This document shows, one piece after another, positions 1-8,173 of a DNA stretch of 64,000 nt. A model generated the notes under the pieces. That model worked only from the letters and a program-made list of their open reading frames with translations. It was not told the origin of the DNA and did no database searches. Position 1 is the stretch's first letter; the number at the start of each line of letters is the position of its first letter. The stretch covers positions 124,001 through 188,000 of the forward strand of contig JAOQAE010000005.1 of assembly GCA_025963725.1 (NCBI GenBank), read 5' to 3'. Position numbers and translations under genes: made by a program. This DNA comes from Bacteroidota bacterium. Its GTDB lineage: Bacteria; Bacteroidota; Bacteroidia; 2-12-FULL-35-15.

Positions 1-698
1 ATCGAAAGTTGTTTTATGGCCTCTTTTTCCACACGGAAGCAGGTTGAATCTTTTTCCCATACAATAAGGCCACCCTGCAGCTCCATTTTATTTTCCAGCT
101 GCATGGAAAGCACAGGAAACTCCAGGTCGAAACCGGCGGGGAACAAAAAGCTTCCTTTTTTCCAGAATGCCTGTCCTTCCATTGGAAGCAGCGGCGAACC
201 GAAGATCATCGCCCTGTCTTTCCCCACGATCACCCAGGTAAGCGGCTTGAGGCGGATGGCAGGCGCGGTTTCTATGTATTTCCGCAGACCGGCCGCAGTT
301 ACCAGCAATGCAACAGCCTGCTCTTCCTTTAGAGAAGGCACGATGCTGATCCCGATCGTTTCCTTTAGCCCGAAAAAATTATGGTTCGGCATGGGCAGCT
401 TCAGAGGCAACCCGCGGTCGACGGGTGTCCAGAGCAACGAAAGCGGCATCCGCTGAACAGGCAAGCGGGAGCCTTCCGGAAAAAGCTTGTTGTCTTTCAG
501 GTAAAAAATTTCTTTATAAGGGATGCTCTTTATTCCGGGGGATGCCACCTGCCGCGCGGTAAGGCCCTTCAGCCAATACGCGCCTTCGTGCAGGGCGATC
601 TTCAGGTTGTCCCAATGCCTCACCTGGCCGAGAAGCTCGCGGTGCTCCTGCCCGATCCTTAAAATATATTCTAAACTGCCTGGAGCATTTTCTTCCAT
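1..698 (-). CDS. Partial protein downstream of MoxR ATPase (possible bpX-type ternary-system component)
   Basis: An open frame starts with ATG at 698 and runs off the left edge with no stop, so only the N-terminal 232 or so codons are present. It begins MEENAPGSLEYILRIGQ and is rich in alternating hydrophobic residues, suggesting a beta-rich cytoplasmic fold. There is no signal peptide or membrane segment. Its start overlaps the end of the MoxR gene by 28 bases, so the two are almost certainly co-transcribed and translationally coupled. Proteins in this position in Bacteroidota are often beta-propeller-associated parts of the MoxR-vWA-bpX ternary systems. I infer that from context only, since I recognise no diagnostic motif. 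A part of a vWA partner protein is the main alternative. Confidence 0.6.
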   Translation of the reverse strand, partial: MEENAPGSLEYILRIGQEHRELLGQVRHWDNLKIALHEGAYWLKGLTARQVASPGIKSIPYKEIFYLKDNKLFPEGSRLPVQRMPLSLLWTPVDRGLPLKLPMPNHNFFGLKETIGISIVPSLKEEQAVALLVTAAGLRKYIETAPAIRLKPLTWVIVGKDRAMIFGSPLLPMEGQAFWKKGSFLFPAGFDLEFPVLSMQLENKMELQGGLIVWEKDSTCFRVEKEAIKQLS

Positions 699-1801
699 AA
701 CGATTCTATCTCTGCCTGTATGTGCTGCTTCTGCTCTGCATTGGTGATCCAGCTGCAGCGCGTTTGCACATAGCGTAATTTATCCTTGACCACATTCTGC
801 TCTTCGAAGGATAATGAAGGGTCGTTCCATTTTCCGGCAAGGTATTCCACCTCTTTCATTACTTCCTCCGCATTCGGCACTTTGTTGTACAGCGCCTGCG
901 GATGCGACTTTTCCGAGGCGTCCTTCTCTATCACATTGTTGATGATCCCTGCGAGGATCTCGATCTGCTCCTCGGTGTCCCAGATGTATTTCAGCACCCA
1001 GAGATCGGACAGGATCGCTTCCTTCCTTTTGCAGATGAGCGCGCTGGCGGCGATCAGGTTCTGCAGCTTCACGGCCCTGCGGTCGGATACCTTGATGCCT
1101 GTATTTCTCAGGCTGTGGATAATATCGATGTATTGCTTCCTTACGGGGGACAGGTCAACCTGGCGTGCTTCCTTTTGCAGCGCTATAATGTCCTGCGGAG
1201 AAATGACCGGCTTGTCCTTTGCAATTTTATTTTCCAGGTTCCAGCCGGCAAGCAGCACTTCGTTGAGCAGGTCGGGATCCACGTAATCGCAGTTCACGCG
1301 GATCAGGAACCGGTCGAGCAGCGCGTTAAGCGCCTCGTCTTCGGGAAGCAGGTTGCTGGCGCCGACGAACATGAGGGCGGGAAGCTTCTTTGTTTCCTTG
1401 CCGCGGCGGAATACTTTTTCATTCAAAGCGGTAAGCAGGCTATTCAGGATGGCGCTGTTCGCATTAAAGATCTCATCGAGGAACACGAGCGAAGCTTCCG
1501 GCATCATGCCTTCCGTATTGGTCACCAGCTCGCCTTCCTTTAGCTTGCGGATATCGAAGGGCCCGAAGATCTCGTTCGGCTCCGTGAAGCGCGTAAGCAG
1601 GTATTCGAAATTCTTCCCGTTCTCGATGCATTCCGAGAGCAGGCGCACAATGGCGCTCTTGGCTGTGCCCGGAGGGCCGAGCAGGAATACATTTTCTTTT
1701 GCAATAAGGCTGATCCCAAGCAGGTCAACCACTTCATTCTTCCCTACAAAGGAATGCTTGATATACGTAAGCACCGTATTCAGCTTGTCTGTTTGTTCCA
1801 T
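671..1801 (-). CDS. MoxR/RavA-type AAA+ ATPase
   Basis: A 376-residue cytoplasmic ATPase of the MoxR branch, whose members act as chaperones that remodel or mature partner proteins, usually together with vWA-domain proteins. Walker A is GPPGTAKS near residue 42. Walker B is LVFLDEIFNANSAIL near residues 105-119. Sensor 1 is FVGASN near 146, and an arginine-rich DRFLIRVN stretch follows. The C-terminal helical part is longer than a minimal MoxR and resembles RavA. It sits 4 bases after the 209-residue gene and overlaps the next gene by 28 bases, giving a tight operon. The ATPase call is sure; the partner and process are unknown because the operon leaves the window. Confidence 0.93.
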   Translation of the reverse strand: MEQTDKLNTVLTYIKHSFVGKNEVVDLLGISLIAKENVFLLGPPGTAKSAIVRLLSECIENGKNFEYLLTRFTEPNEIFGPFDIRKLKEGELVTNTEGMMPEASLVFLDEIFNANSAILNSLLTALNEKVFRRGKETKKLPALMFVGASNLLPEDEALNALLDRFLIRVNCDYVDPDLLNEVLLAGWNLENKIAKDKPVISPQDIIALQKEARQVDLSPVRKQYIDIIHSLRNTGIKVSDRRAVKLQNLIAASALICKRKEAILSDLWVLKYIWDTEEQIEILAGIINNVIEKDASEKSHPQALYNKVPNAEEVMKEVEYLAGKWNDPSLSFEEQNVVKDKLRYVQTRCSWITNAEQKQHIQAEIESLWKKMLQAV

Positions 1802-1805
1802 AAGG

Positions 1806-2435
1806 TCATTTTAATTCTTTCCAGAATGTTGTTGAATAGTTTCCCATGCTGGCCTGCACCTGTTCACGGATGCCCGGCATGGAAGCGGATCGCAGGTCTT
1901 TCTTTTCAATGATGCGGTCGATGTACAGCTGGCGGAGGCAATCGTCGGCCGGTAAAAGTTCTTGTCCCTCCTTTGCCTCAATACCTGAACCAGTTGCGGC
2001 ATAAGGCCACTCCACGAGGATGCTGTGAAGGAGGCCGGCAAGCTGATCCTCATGGTCGAGCATTTTCGCAAACAGGTGGATGGCAGGCAGAAAGCGCAGG
2101 CAGAGGTCGGCGGAAAGAATGGCCGATGCATCCTGTTCTCCTGCATACACAGGCAGAATTGAGCTCAGCTCCTCATTCTTATGTTCCCTGTAAAGGATCA
2201 GCAAAGCCGAAAGGTATACGAGCTTCGCCGCCCAGAGCGCAGCAGGCGCATTGAAGGCAGGTGCAACAAAGGGATAGCTGAGCGATTCCGTTTCATACTC
2301 GCGCTTCAGGAACTCGGTGACCAGCTCTTCTTCTTCAGGGCTCAGTTCGATCATGCGCGAATGCAGCAGGATATTCTCCGTTTGCCTGAGCTGCATAATG
2401 GTATCGAGAAAAAAGGACTGGCCGGGGTTGATCAT
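1806..2435 (-). CDS. Helical protein upstream of MoxR (possible bpX4-type)
   Basis: A 209-residue soluble, acidic, mostly alpha-helical protein with no signal peptide, membrane span or recognisable catalytic motif. It is the first gene of the operon seen here and ends 4 bases before the MoxR ATPase start, so the products probably work together. In MoxR-vWA-beta-propeller ternary systems a helical protein of about this size often precedes the ATPase, and that is the basis of the suggested bpX4-like role. This is inference from order and size. No residue-level signature was recognised. Confidence 0.6.
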   Translation of the reverse strand: MINPGQSFFLDTIMQLRQTENILLHSRMIELSPEEEELVTEFLKREYETESLSYPFVAPAFNAPAALWAAKLVYLSALLILYREHKNEELSSILPVYAGEQDASAILSADLCLRFLPAIHLFAKMLDHEDQLAGLLHSILVEWPYAATGSGIEAKEGQELLPADDCLRQLYIDRIIEKKDLRSASMPGIREQVQASMGNYSTTFWKELK

Positions 2436-2541
2436 TGAAAAGCGCTTCTGTACGCACTTTCAAAGCTACGGAATTTCAGGAAGATTTAATAACCGGGAAG
2501 AAAAATTACCGCAGGCTCATCAGATCAACCATTTTTATAAA

Positions 2542-2578
2542 AAATAAATTCCTGCCCACTGTGAACAGGAATTTATTT
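2542..2578 (-). terminator. Stem-loop terminator after the small secreted protein gene
   Basis: A perfect 13-bp inverted repeat (AAATAAATTCCTG and its complement) with an 11-base loop lies just beyond the stop at 2585 of the minus-strand secreted protein. Its AT-rich outer arm supplies the U-rich tail on either strand. It would separate that gene from the MoxR operon downstream. Confidence 0.7.
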
Positions 2579-2584
2579 ATGAAA

Positions 2585-2899
2585 CTATAATCTTACATCC
2601 TCGTGATCAATGATCTTTGAGCCGTCGGTAATTACGGTCGTAAAATAATTGTTGCCGTTTTTAGTTGTATAGCAGGTCCAGTTGTTATTCGCCTGGCTGG
2701 GATTGCTTGTAAGGGTATATCCTCGATCAGTAAGATATTTGGCAATGTCGGCAGCGGTTACGCCTGTCTGCACCTTGCTTTTCTGGAAAATTGTGATATA
2801 TTTGTTAGAGTAATTCTTTGTAATGCACCCAGAACTTGCATTACTGTTTTGAAGGGAACACGATAAAAAGATTACCGCTAATACTTTAAATTTTTTCAT
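2585..2899 (-). CDS. Small secreted protein
   Basis: A 104-residue protein with a clear N-terminal signal peptide: MKKFK, a hydrophobic core of about 10 residues, then SCSLQNSNAS. Cleavage after SNA or a weak lipobox at FLSC are both possible, so lipidation is uncertain. The mature part is a small Thr/Asn/Tyr-rich domain with two further cysteines (GC and TCY), which could form a disulfide in the periplasm or outside. Its leader region shares a GATTTTGGTTT block (plus strand) with the other small secreted gene at 4548-4931. Divergently transcribed from the TPR gene at 3014. No function is recognised. Confidence 0.75.
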   Translation of the reverse strand: MKKFKVLAVIFLSCSLQNSNASSGCITKNYSNKYITIFQKSKVQTGVTAADIAKYLTDRGYTLTSNPSQANNNWTCYTTKNGNNYFTTVITDGSKIIDHEDVRL

Positions 2900-2952
2900 G
2901 ATTTGAGATTTTGGTTTGTGAACTGCAAATCAAGACCTCCTGTTGTTCAATT

Positions 2953-2982
2953 CATTGGACACTTTTAGCACTTTGTGACATG
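2953..2982 (-). promoter_or_regulatory. 30-bp conserved intergenic element, copy 1
   Basis: On the minus strand this reads ATGTCACAAA, a short variable centre, then AAAAGTGTCCAATG. It matches the element at 5083-5112 at 24 of 30 positions with no gaps. It lies between a small secreted gene and a TPR gene, pointing toward the secreted gene about 54 bases away. It may be a promoter or regulator site; the role is inferred. Confidence 0.45.
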
Positions 2983-3013
2983 CCCGTTAAAATAATTATA
3001 CTGACTACTCATC

Positions 3014-4537
3014 ATGATCGAATTATTTTCACTTATCAAAAGCCTGAATCGTGAAGAACTGCAGGTTATTAAGCTAAATTTCAGAAGAACCCTTCCCGGC
3101 GATGAAACCATTAATCTTGCTGAAAAACTATTTGATTTTGTTCTATCACATCCCGGAACGCCCACGGATGAACAGCTTGCAGATGCCCTTTACTCGGGCA
3201 ATGTGAAGCTTTCGGCTATGGCCAAGCTCAAGTCGAGGCTCTTCCAATACATAGTGGACGCGATAAGCTCGGATGCCACTTTAAATAAGGAAAGTATATT
3301 TGATGAGAGCGACCGGCAGGAGCTCCGCATCCGGAAGAAGATGCTGCAGTTCCGTGCCCTGTACCGCAAAAAGAACAGGTCGGATTTCCAGGTGCTGATC
3401 CATGTGCTCTCCGATATTATTAAGGAAGCAAAGGAATACGAGCTGTACGACCTGCTGCTGGAAGCGTTGAACCATAAAATGCTCTTCTGCAAACTCAGAA
3501 AGGGATTTGATGATGTGGTAGAGATCAAAAAACAGATCGAGCATTATACATTTGCGCAGAATGCAATTGTGAAAGCTCACGACTATTATACCGACCTCAT
3601 CACAAACAGGGCGCATATCCAGAAAATGAACCCGGCGCAGATGAAGATCCTGTTCAGGAATGCGATCGATGATATTGAAGGCTTTATTAAGGTAACCAAT
3701 TCCTCCTTTATGAAGTACCTGTGCAAAATGCTCCATCTGGATGAGCTGCAGCGGGAGAATAAGCACGCCGCCACCATTGATGTATGCCTCGACCTGATCA
3801 GCCTGCTGAACGAGCATAAGATCCTTTACCGCGATGAGCGCATGGGAAATATCTATGACAACATCAGCCATTGCCAGGTGTTTAACAACGACCTCGAGAA
3901 TGCGATCCTGAGCGCGAAGAAAGCGCAGGAGTATTATTCTCAAAGCACACGCAGCTATATTATTTCAAGGGAGCAGGAATTTTATGCGACTTTTTATTCG
4001 GGAGGCTACAGGACCGCGCATGCAATCATCGCAGGTATTCTGGAGCATCCGCAAAATAATGTCGGAGGATACCGCGCCGATAAATTTCTGTTCTTAAAGG
4101 CATGCACCTTATTTAAGCTCGGAGAATACAAGGCAGCGCTGAACATCTGCAGCTTCACGCTGGAGATCTCAAAGGATAAAGGAAGAGGCGACCTCGGGCT
4201 CCGCTACCTGAAGATCCTTTGCCTTATAGAGCTCGGCGATCACGACACGGCATACAGCTCGATAGAGGCTTTCAGGAAAAGCAAGAGCAGGAGCTCAGGA
4301 AAAGATATTATATTAATAAGGGACGAGCTGATCTTCCGCGCACTGAATGAATTTGCGCACGATGGCTTCAGCCGCGTACCCAGCCCGAAGCTGCTTGAGC
4401 TGCTGAATACGCTGTCGGCCAAAGATGAAGAGCATTCATGGAAGTACTACAGCCATGAGCTGATCCCGATCCACTCATGGATCCTGTCAAAAATAAAGGC
4501 TGACCAGGGAGTTAAAGTTCCCATTCATAAGAAATAG
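3014..4537 (+). CDS. TPR-like helical repeat protein
   Basis: A 507-residue cytoplasmic protein made almost entirely of amphipathic helices in a tetratricopeptide-like arrangement, with the clearest repeats from about residue 270 onward (for example LFKLGEYKAALNICSFTLE). The N-terminus MIELFSLIKSLNREELQVIK matches a widespread Bacteroidota family that starts with a LIKSL...E pattern and ends in TPR helices; its function is not established. There is no enzyme motif, signal peptide or DNA-binding motif. It is a distant paralogue of the 496-residue protein at 5177, and both are set opposite a small secreted gene. A scaffold or regulatory interaction role is the most that can be said. Confidence 0.85.
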   Translation: MIELFSLIKSLNREELQVIKLNFRRTLPGDETINLAEKLFDFVLSHPGTPTDEQLADALYSGNVKLSAMAKLKSRLFQYIVDAISSDATLNKESIFDESDRQELRIRKKMLQFRALYRKKNRSDFQVLIHVLSDIIKEAKEYELYDLLLEALNHKMLFCKLRKGFDDVVEIKKQIEHYTFAQNAIVKAHDYYTDLITNRAHIQKMNPAQMKILFRNAIDDIEGFIKVTNSSFMKYLCKMLHLDELQRENKHAATIDVCLDLISLLNEHKILYRDERMGNIYDNISHCQVFNNDLENAILSAKKAQEYYSQSTRSYIISREQEFYATFYSGGYRTAHAIIAGILEHPQNNVGGYRADKFLFLKACTLFKLGEYKAALNICSFTLEISKDKGRGDLGLRYLKILCLIELGDHDTAYSSIEAFRKSKSRSSGKDIILIRDELIFRALNEFAHDGFSRVPSPKLLELLNTLSAKDEEHSWKYYSHELIPIHSWILSKIKADQGVKVPIHKK

Positions 4538-4547
4538 CCCCCGCGCT

Positions 4548-4931
4548 TCAGGGAGCTACGGTGTATTCCGTAATGGAAATACTGCACCAGAATGAAGGGC
4601 TGTTATTTATAAAGGTGCCTGAGAACCCTGCCGGCAGCCAGAAAGGATAATTCCCTGAAATGGCGCTGAGCGGCGAGGTGAAAAATGCAATGCTCTGCCC
4701 GGAAGCGTTCTTCAGGAACACTGCCGCTGCCGAACCCGAGGAGCCCATTGAAACCCCTTCTATTTTCCATACTTTGTTCGCAGGTACTGTAATGGCTTTG
4801 GTACTGTCGGCATGAATCTCGTACAGGATTACCCTGCTGAACTTAAGCGCCGTATCCTGGGCAGCGGCCTTATTGTTAAAAAATGCAAATGCCAGGAATA
4901 AGGCAAACGGGAGAATGAGCTTGTTTTTCAT
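4548..4931 (-). CDS. Small secreted protein
   Basis: A 127-residue protein with a classical signal peptide (MKNKLILPFALFLAFAFFNN then KAAAQ, with cleavage expected after AAA). The mature domain is short, Ser/Thr-rich and beta-prone, ending SISITEYTVAP. It converges with the TPR gene ending 11 bases away and diverges from the TPR gene at 5177. Its leader shares the GATTTTGGTTT block with the secreted gene at 2585-2899, suggesting common control. No function is recognised. Confidence 0.75.
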   Translation of the reverse strand: MKNKLILPFALFLAFAFFNNKAAAQDTALKFSRVILYEIHADSTKAITVPANKVWKIEGVSMGSSGSAAAVFLKNASGQSIAFFTSPLSAISGNYPFWLPAGFSGTFINNSPSFWCSISITEYTVAP

Positions 4932-5049
4932 GTTTGTATGATTTTGGTTTTCCTTGTATTATATCCCTTCAATCCCTTTAAGGCCGCATAAAATAAGCTT
5001 TACTGAACAGGCTGTCAAGGACAGTTTTTCGAAAATGAGACAACCTGTA

Positions 5050-5067
5050 GGAGGGTAGTCACCCTCC
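5050..5067. other. Short GC-rich hairpin in divergent intergenic region
   Basis: A perfect 7-bp stem GGAGGGT / ACCCTCC with an AGTC loop, in an otherwise AT-rich region between the secreted gene (4931) and the TPR gene (5177). It has no T-run after it, so it is not a standard terminator. It may be an operator or a leader structure. Confidence 0.35.
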
Positions 5068-5082
5068 CGCCCAGTACCTACC

Positions 5083-5112
5083 TATGTCACAAAAGTGAAA
5101 AAGTGTCCAATG
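5083..5112 (+). promoter_or_regulatory. 30-bp conserved intergenic element, copy 2
   Basis: This reads TATGTCACAAAAGTG then AAAAAGTGTCCAATG. It is the partner of the inverted copy at 2953-2982, with the same conserved arms around a variable centre. Here it points toward the TPR gene, 64 bases away. Both copies separate a secreted gene from a TPR gene. Confidence 0.45.
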
Positions 5113-5176
5113 CCATACGTATCCGATTGCAGAATTTAGCGAAACAGAACATCCCTTCACTCGTTAAATTTTTTTT

Positions 5177-6667
5177 ATGGACAGTATCATTCACCTCGTT
5201 AAGAACATGCAGGCGGGCGAGATCAAGCTATTGCGGCATTTCCACAAGCTTCAGCACAATAATGACATTAAAAAGAACCTCCTTTTTGAGAAGGCCATTA
5301 AATGGAAGAACTGTAATGACCTTAAAAACATTGAGAGCAAGGCGCTTTTAAGCATTTACGGCACAAAGGGAAAATCGGCAAGAAGCTTCGAAAAGCTGAA
5401 GCTGCGCTTAAAGACCGATATCCTGAACATTATGCTGCTGCAGGATTCATCGGTAAAGTGCCTTTCGCGCCATGAAACCGCAGTGTTCGAATGCAGGCGG
5501 CTGATCCTCCAGGCGGATGTGCTGCTGGGCCGCGGAGTGTACAAGGAAGCCATCAGCCTTTTAAAGCGCGCCTCCCTGATCGCGCAGAAAAATGAGCTGT
5601 ACACGGAGCAGCTGCTGATCGACAACCTCTTCGGCAGCCACAACATCGTAAAATCAGGCGAAAGCGAACACCTTCATTACAGCAATAAGCTGCGGGAGAT
5701 CACTTCCCTGATGGAGAAATCGCTCTTTGCCAAATATTTTCATGATGAGCTGATGGCATGCAGCCTGTTTAAAAGCCACATTACCCAGCCGGTGGATGAA
5801 TGGAGGGTAAAGCTTGACCGCATCAAGCAGGATCACCAGTCGGGCGGATCGGTCAAGATCGGCTTTTATTATAACTTCTCAGCCCTTCACTTTTACAGGC
5901 ACATCAGGGAGTATGACAAATCGCTGGAATTTGGAATAGCGCTGCACAAGCACAGCGAGCTGTACGAGATCTACCAGACGCCGGCCTACCTCGGGAACAT
6001 TAACAGGGAGCTGGCCAGGTGCTTTCTTTTAGCGGGGCAGTCGGAAAGCGCGATCAGGCACGCAAAGCTTTCTATACGGCATTTCAGCAACGACCAGATG
6101 AATACCTTGTCGGCCCTTGAAACCCTTTTCTTCGCGCATGTGAACAAACAGGAGTACAGAACAGCCAAGGAGATCACTGATAAGGCGCTGGCTTATCCTT
6201 ACCTGAAGAACAATCATCTGATCGGCGCCAAATGGTGGTTTCTCCGTGCAGGCGCCGAATTTAAAATGCATGAGTTCATGAAAGCGATCCAATGCCTGAA
6301 AAAGTGCAGCGAGCTGTTCAAGGATAAAAGCGGGTGGCTGCTTGCGTATACCTTCTTCGAGGTACAATGCCGCGTGGAAAGCGGCGACCTGGAATGGTTC
6401 GAATACCGGCTCGAAGGCATTAAAAAGCTGATGCTAAGGCATAACAGGAAAAAGTCGGCGGGCCACAGCCAGCGCTTCGACCTTATTTTCCGCGTGCTGA
6501 AGGCACTCAATAAAAACAATTATGATTTCACGAAGACCTGCCGGGAGGAGAAAGAATGCATAACCCTGCTCTCAAAGGGAGAAGGCACCGCCGGCTGGCA
6601 TTTAACGGGCATGGAGCCGGTGCGCTTTGATGAGTGGATGAAAACGAAGGCCGGAGGGGCAAACTAA
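5177..6667 (+). CDS. TPR-like helical repeat protein, paralogue
   Basis: A 496-residue cytoplasmic helical-repeat protein with the same layout as the one at 3014: an N-terminal motif SIIHLVKNMQAGEIKLLRHF, a middle of irregular helices, and TPR-like pairs from about residue 230 (EYRTAKEITDKALAYPYLKN, EFMKAIQCLKKCSELF). There is no catalytic or membrane feature. The start at 5177 follows a poly-T tract and leaves the conserved N-terminal motif intact; an overlapping frame from 5103 is a shadow. The gene follows the second 30-bp element and ends 126 bases before the eCIS ATPase. Its link to the eCIS is unproven. Confidence 0.85.
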   Translation: MDSIIHLVKNMQAGEIKLLRHFHKLQHNNDIKKNLLFEKAIKWKNCNDLKNIESKALLSIYGTKGKSARSFEKLKLRLKTDILNIMLLQDSSVKCLSRHETAVFECRRLILQADVLLGRGVYKEAISLLKRASLIAQKNELYTEQLLIDNLFGSHNIVKSGESEHLHYSNKLREITSLMEKSLFAKYFHDELMACSLFKSHITQPVDEWRVKLDRIKQDHQSGGSVKIGFYYNFSALHFYRHIREYDKSLEFGIALHKHSELYEIYQTPAYLGNINRELARCFLLAGQSESAIRHAKLSIRHFSNDQMNTLSALETLFFAHVNKQEYRTAKEITDKALAYPYLKNNHLIGAKWWFLRAGAEFKMHEFMKAIQCLKKCSELFKDKSGWLLAYTFFEVQCRVESGDLEWFEYRLEGIKKLMLRHNRKKSAGHSQRFDLIFRVLKALNKNNYDFTKTCREEKECITLLSKGEGTAGWHLTGMEPVRFDEWMKTKAGGAN

Positions 6668-6722
6668 GCCCTGCCAAAAACAGCTTAATAGATTCATTAT
6701 CATACACTTGATAGTTTTGGCC

Positions 6723-6730
6723 TATATTTG
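6723..6730 (+). promoter_or_regulatory. Bacteroidota -7 promoter motif TATATTTG
   Basis: An exact match to the Bacteroidota consensus TAnnTTTG, 64 bases before the ATPase start at 6794. A TTG lies upstream but closer than the usual -33 spacing, so the call is tentative. It would drive the ATPase-hydrolase-lipoprotein operon. Confidence 0.4.
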
Positions 6731-6793
6731 TATGGTGTCTCTTTTCTTTAGAACTGTCTTTTAAATCTTTACTTCGGCTGAGTAAATTGCAAG

Positions 6794-8164
6794 ATGCATA
6801 AAAGAATTCCCAAACCGGATGATAATATGATCGATAAAAATATCATCACAATCAATGCTTCAGTGATAGGCAGAGAAATGAAATGGCTTGCCGGCATACT
6901 TATGTTAAGGCTTGAATCTGCGGAACTTTCTTTTCCCGGTGACGATGTGCCGGAACTTAATGAACAGGACACTCCTTATGCGACACTTGTTAAAAAGCAC
7001 AATTTAAGCCCTGCAGAGCGCCTCTTCCTTATATGCAGCCTCATCCCGCACATATCACCTGAAATGTTCACGGAAAAGCTCCGCGATAAAAAGTCGACAC
7101 TGAAGATTGCCAATGCCAAACTCGGCGGCTATTTCGATCATACATTCACCACGTTCGTGCCCACGCTGCAAACCATTCTTTACCTCTTAGGCGGTGACGA
7201 AATGGATGCCATGTTCTATTATCATTTATTTCTCAGTGAAAGCATATTGATGAAAGAGCAGATCATCACATTGAGGCAAGTAAATCCAAATTCCCACGAC
7301 ACCAATATGCGAAACCAGGCCCTTACACTTTCGCCTGAATACGTGGAATACCTGATCTCAGGTAAAAAGCCGCGGCCTGTATTCGGAAAAAATTTTCCAG
7401 CAACCCTTATTAGCACGGCCCTCAACTGGGACCAGCTGATCGTTTCCGGAAGCACAAAGAACGAACTGGAACGCATCGCAAAATGGAACAGGGAAGGAAG
7501 AAACTTAATCTCCAGGGCAAATAACCAGCTAAACTCAAGCTTTGCCTGTTTGTTCTACGGGCCTTCGGGCAGCGGAAAAACCCTTGCGGCGCAATTACTT
7601 GGAAAATCGTTAGGCGTGGATGTTTACAAGATCGACCTTTCCATGATCGTATCCAAGTATATCGGGGAAACCGAAAAAAATCTTTCCCACTTATTTGACA
7701 ATGCAAGAAACAAGAACTGGATCCTCTTTTTTGATGAGGCAGATTCATTATTCGGTAAACGCACCGAGATCCATGATTCGAAGGATAAATGGGCGAACCT
7801 TGAAATGAGCTATCTCCTTCAGCGCATGGAAGAGCATGACGGCATCACCATACTGGCAACAAACCTTAAGGAGAACATCGACCAGGCAATGTCGCGCCGC
7901 TTTCAGTCGGTGATCTATTTCAGCAGGCCTGACAAGGAACACCGCCTGCAGCTTTGGAAAAAATTAATGCCCCTGCCCTATGCCTATCAGCCTGATATTG
8001 ACCTGGAGGGCCTTGCCAACTATGAGCTCACCGGCGGAAATATCATTAATGTAATAAAAGCTGCATGTCTTGAGTCCGAATCCCGGAAAACCATAGAGGT
8101 TGCCGAGTCCGACATAGCAGATGCAATAAAAAGAGAATACAGCAAAGAAAACCGTTACACATAA
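6794..8164 (+). CDS. eCIS-associated AAA+ ATPase (copy 1)
   Basis: A 456-residue ATPase of the type found in extracellular contractile injection systems (Afp15/Pvc15-like). These are thought to act in particle assembly or cargo loading in the cytoplasm. The first 220 residues are a helical family-specific domain. The AAA+ module has Walker A GPSGSGKT at about 255-262, Walker B ILFFDEADSLFGKR near 309-322, sensor 1 ILATN, and an arginine finger in the MSRRFQS segment. It is a clear paralogue of the ATPase at 13138-14496 (shared SKYIGETEKNL, DEAD(S/A)LFGKRT). It heads the plus-strand operon and is followed 9 bases later by the lysozyme gene, suggesting it serves the hydrolase effectors. Confidence 0.9.
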   Translation: MHKRIPKPDDNMIDKNIITINASVIGREMKWLAGILMLRLESAELSFPGDDVPELNEQDTPYATLVKKHNLSPAERLFLICSLIPHISPEMFTEKLRDKKSTLKIANAKLGGYFDHTFTTFVPTLQTILYLLGGDEMDAMFYYHLFLSESILMKEQIITLRQVNPNSHDTNMRNQALTLSPEYVEYLISGKKPRPVFGKNFPATLISTALNWDQLIVSGSTKNELERIAKWNREGRNLISRANNQLNSSFACLFYGPSGSGKTLAAQLLGKSLGVDVYKIDLSMIVSKYIGETEKNLSHLFDNARNKNWILFFDEADSLFGKRTEIHDSKDKWANLEMSYLLQRMEEHDGITILATNLKENIDQAMSRRFQSVIYFSRPDKEHRLQLWKKLMPLPYAYQPDIDLEGLANYELTGGNIINVIKAACLESESRKTIEVAESDIADAIKREYSKENRYT

Positions 8165-8173
8165 ATCCCCGCT

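Noticed and set aside
5103-5176. Coding start at 5103 before the second TPR gene
   Set aside because: It is in a different frame from the TPR protein, short, and covers the conserved 30-bp element.
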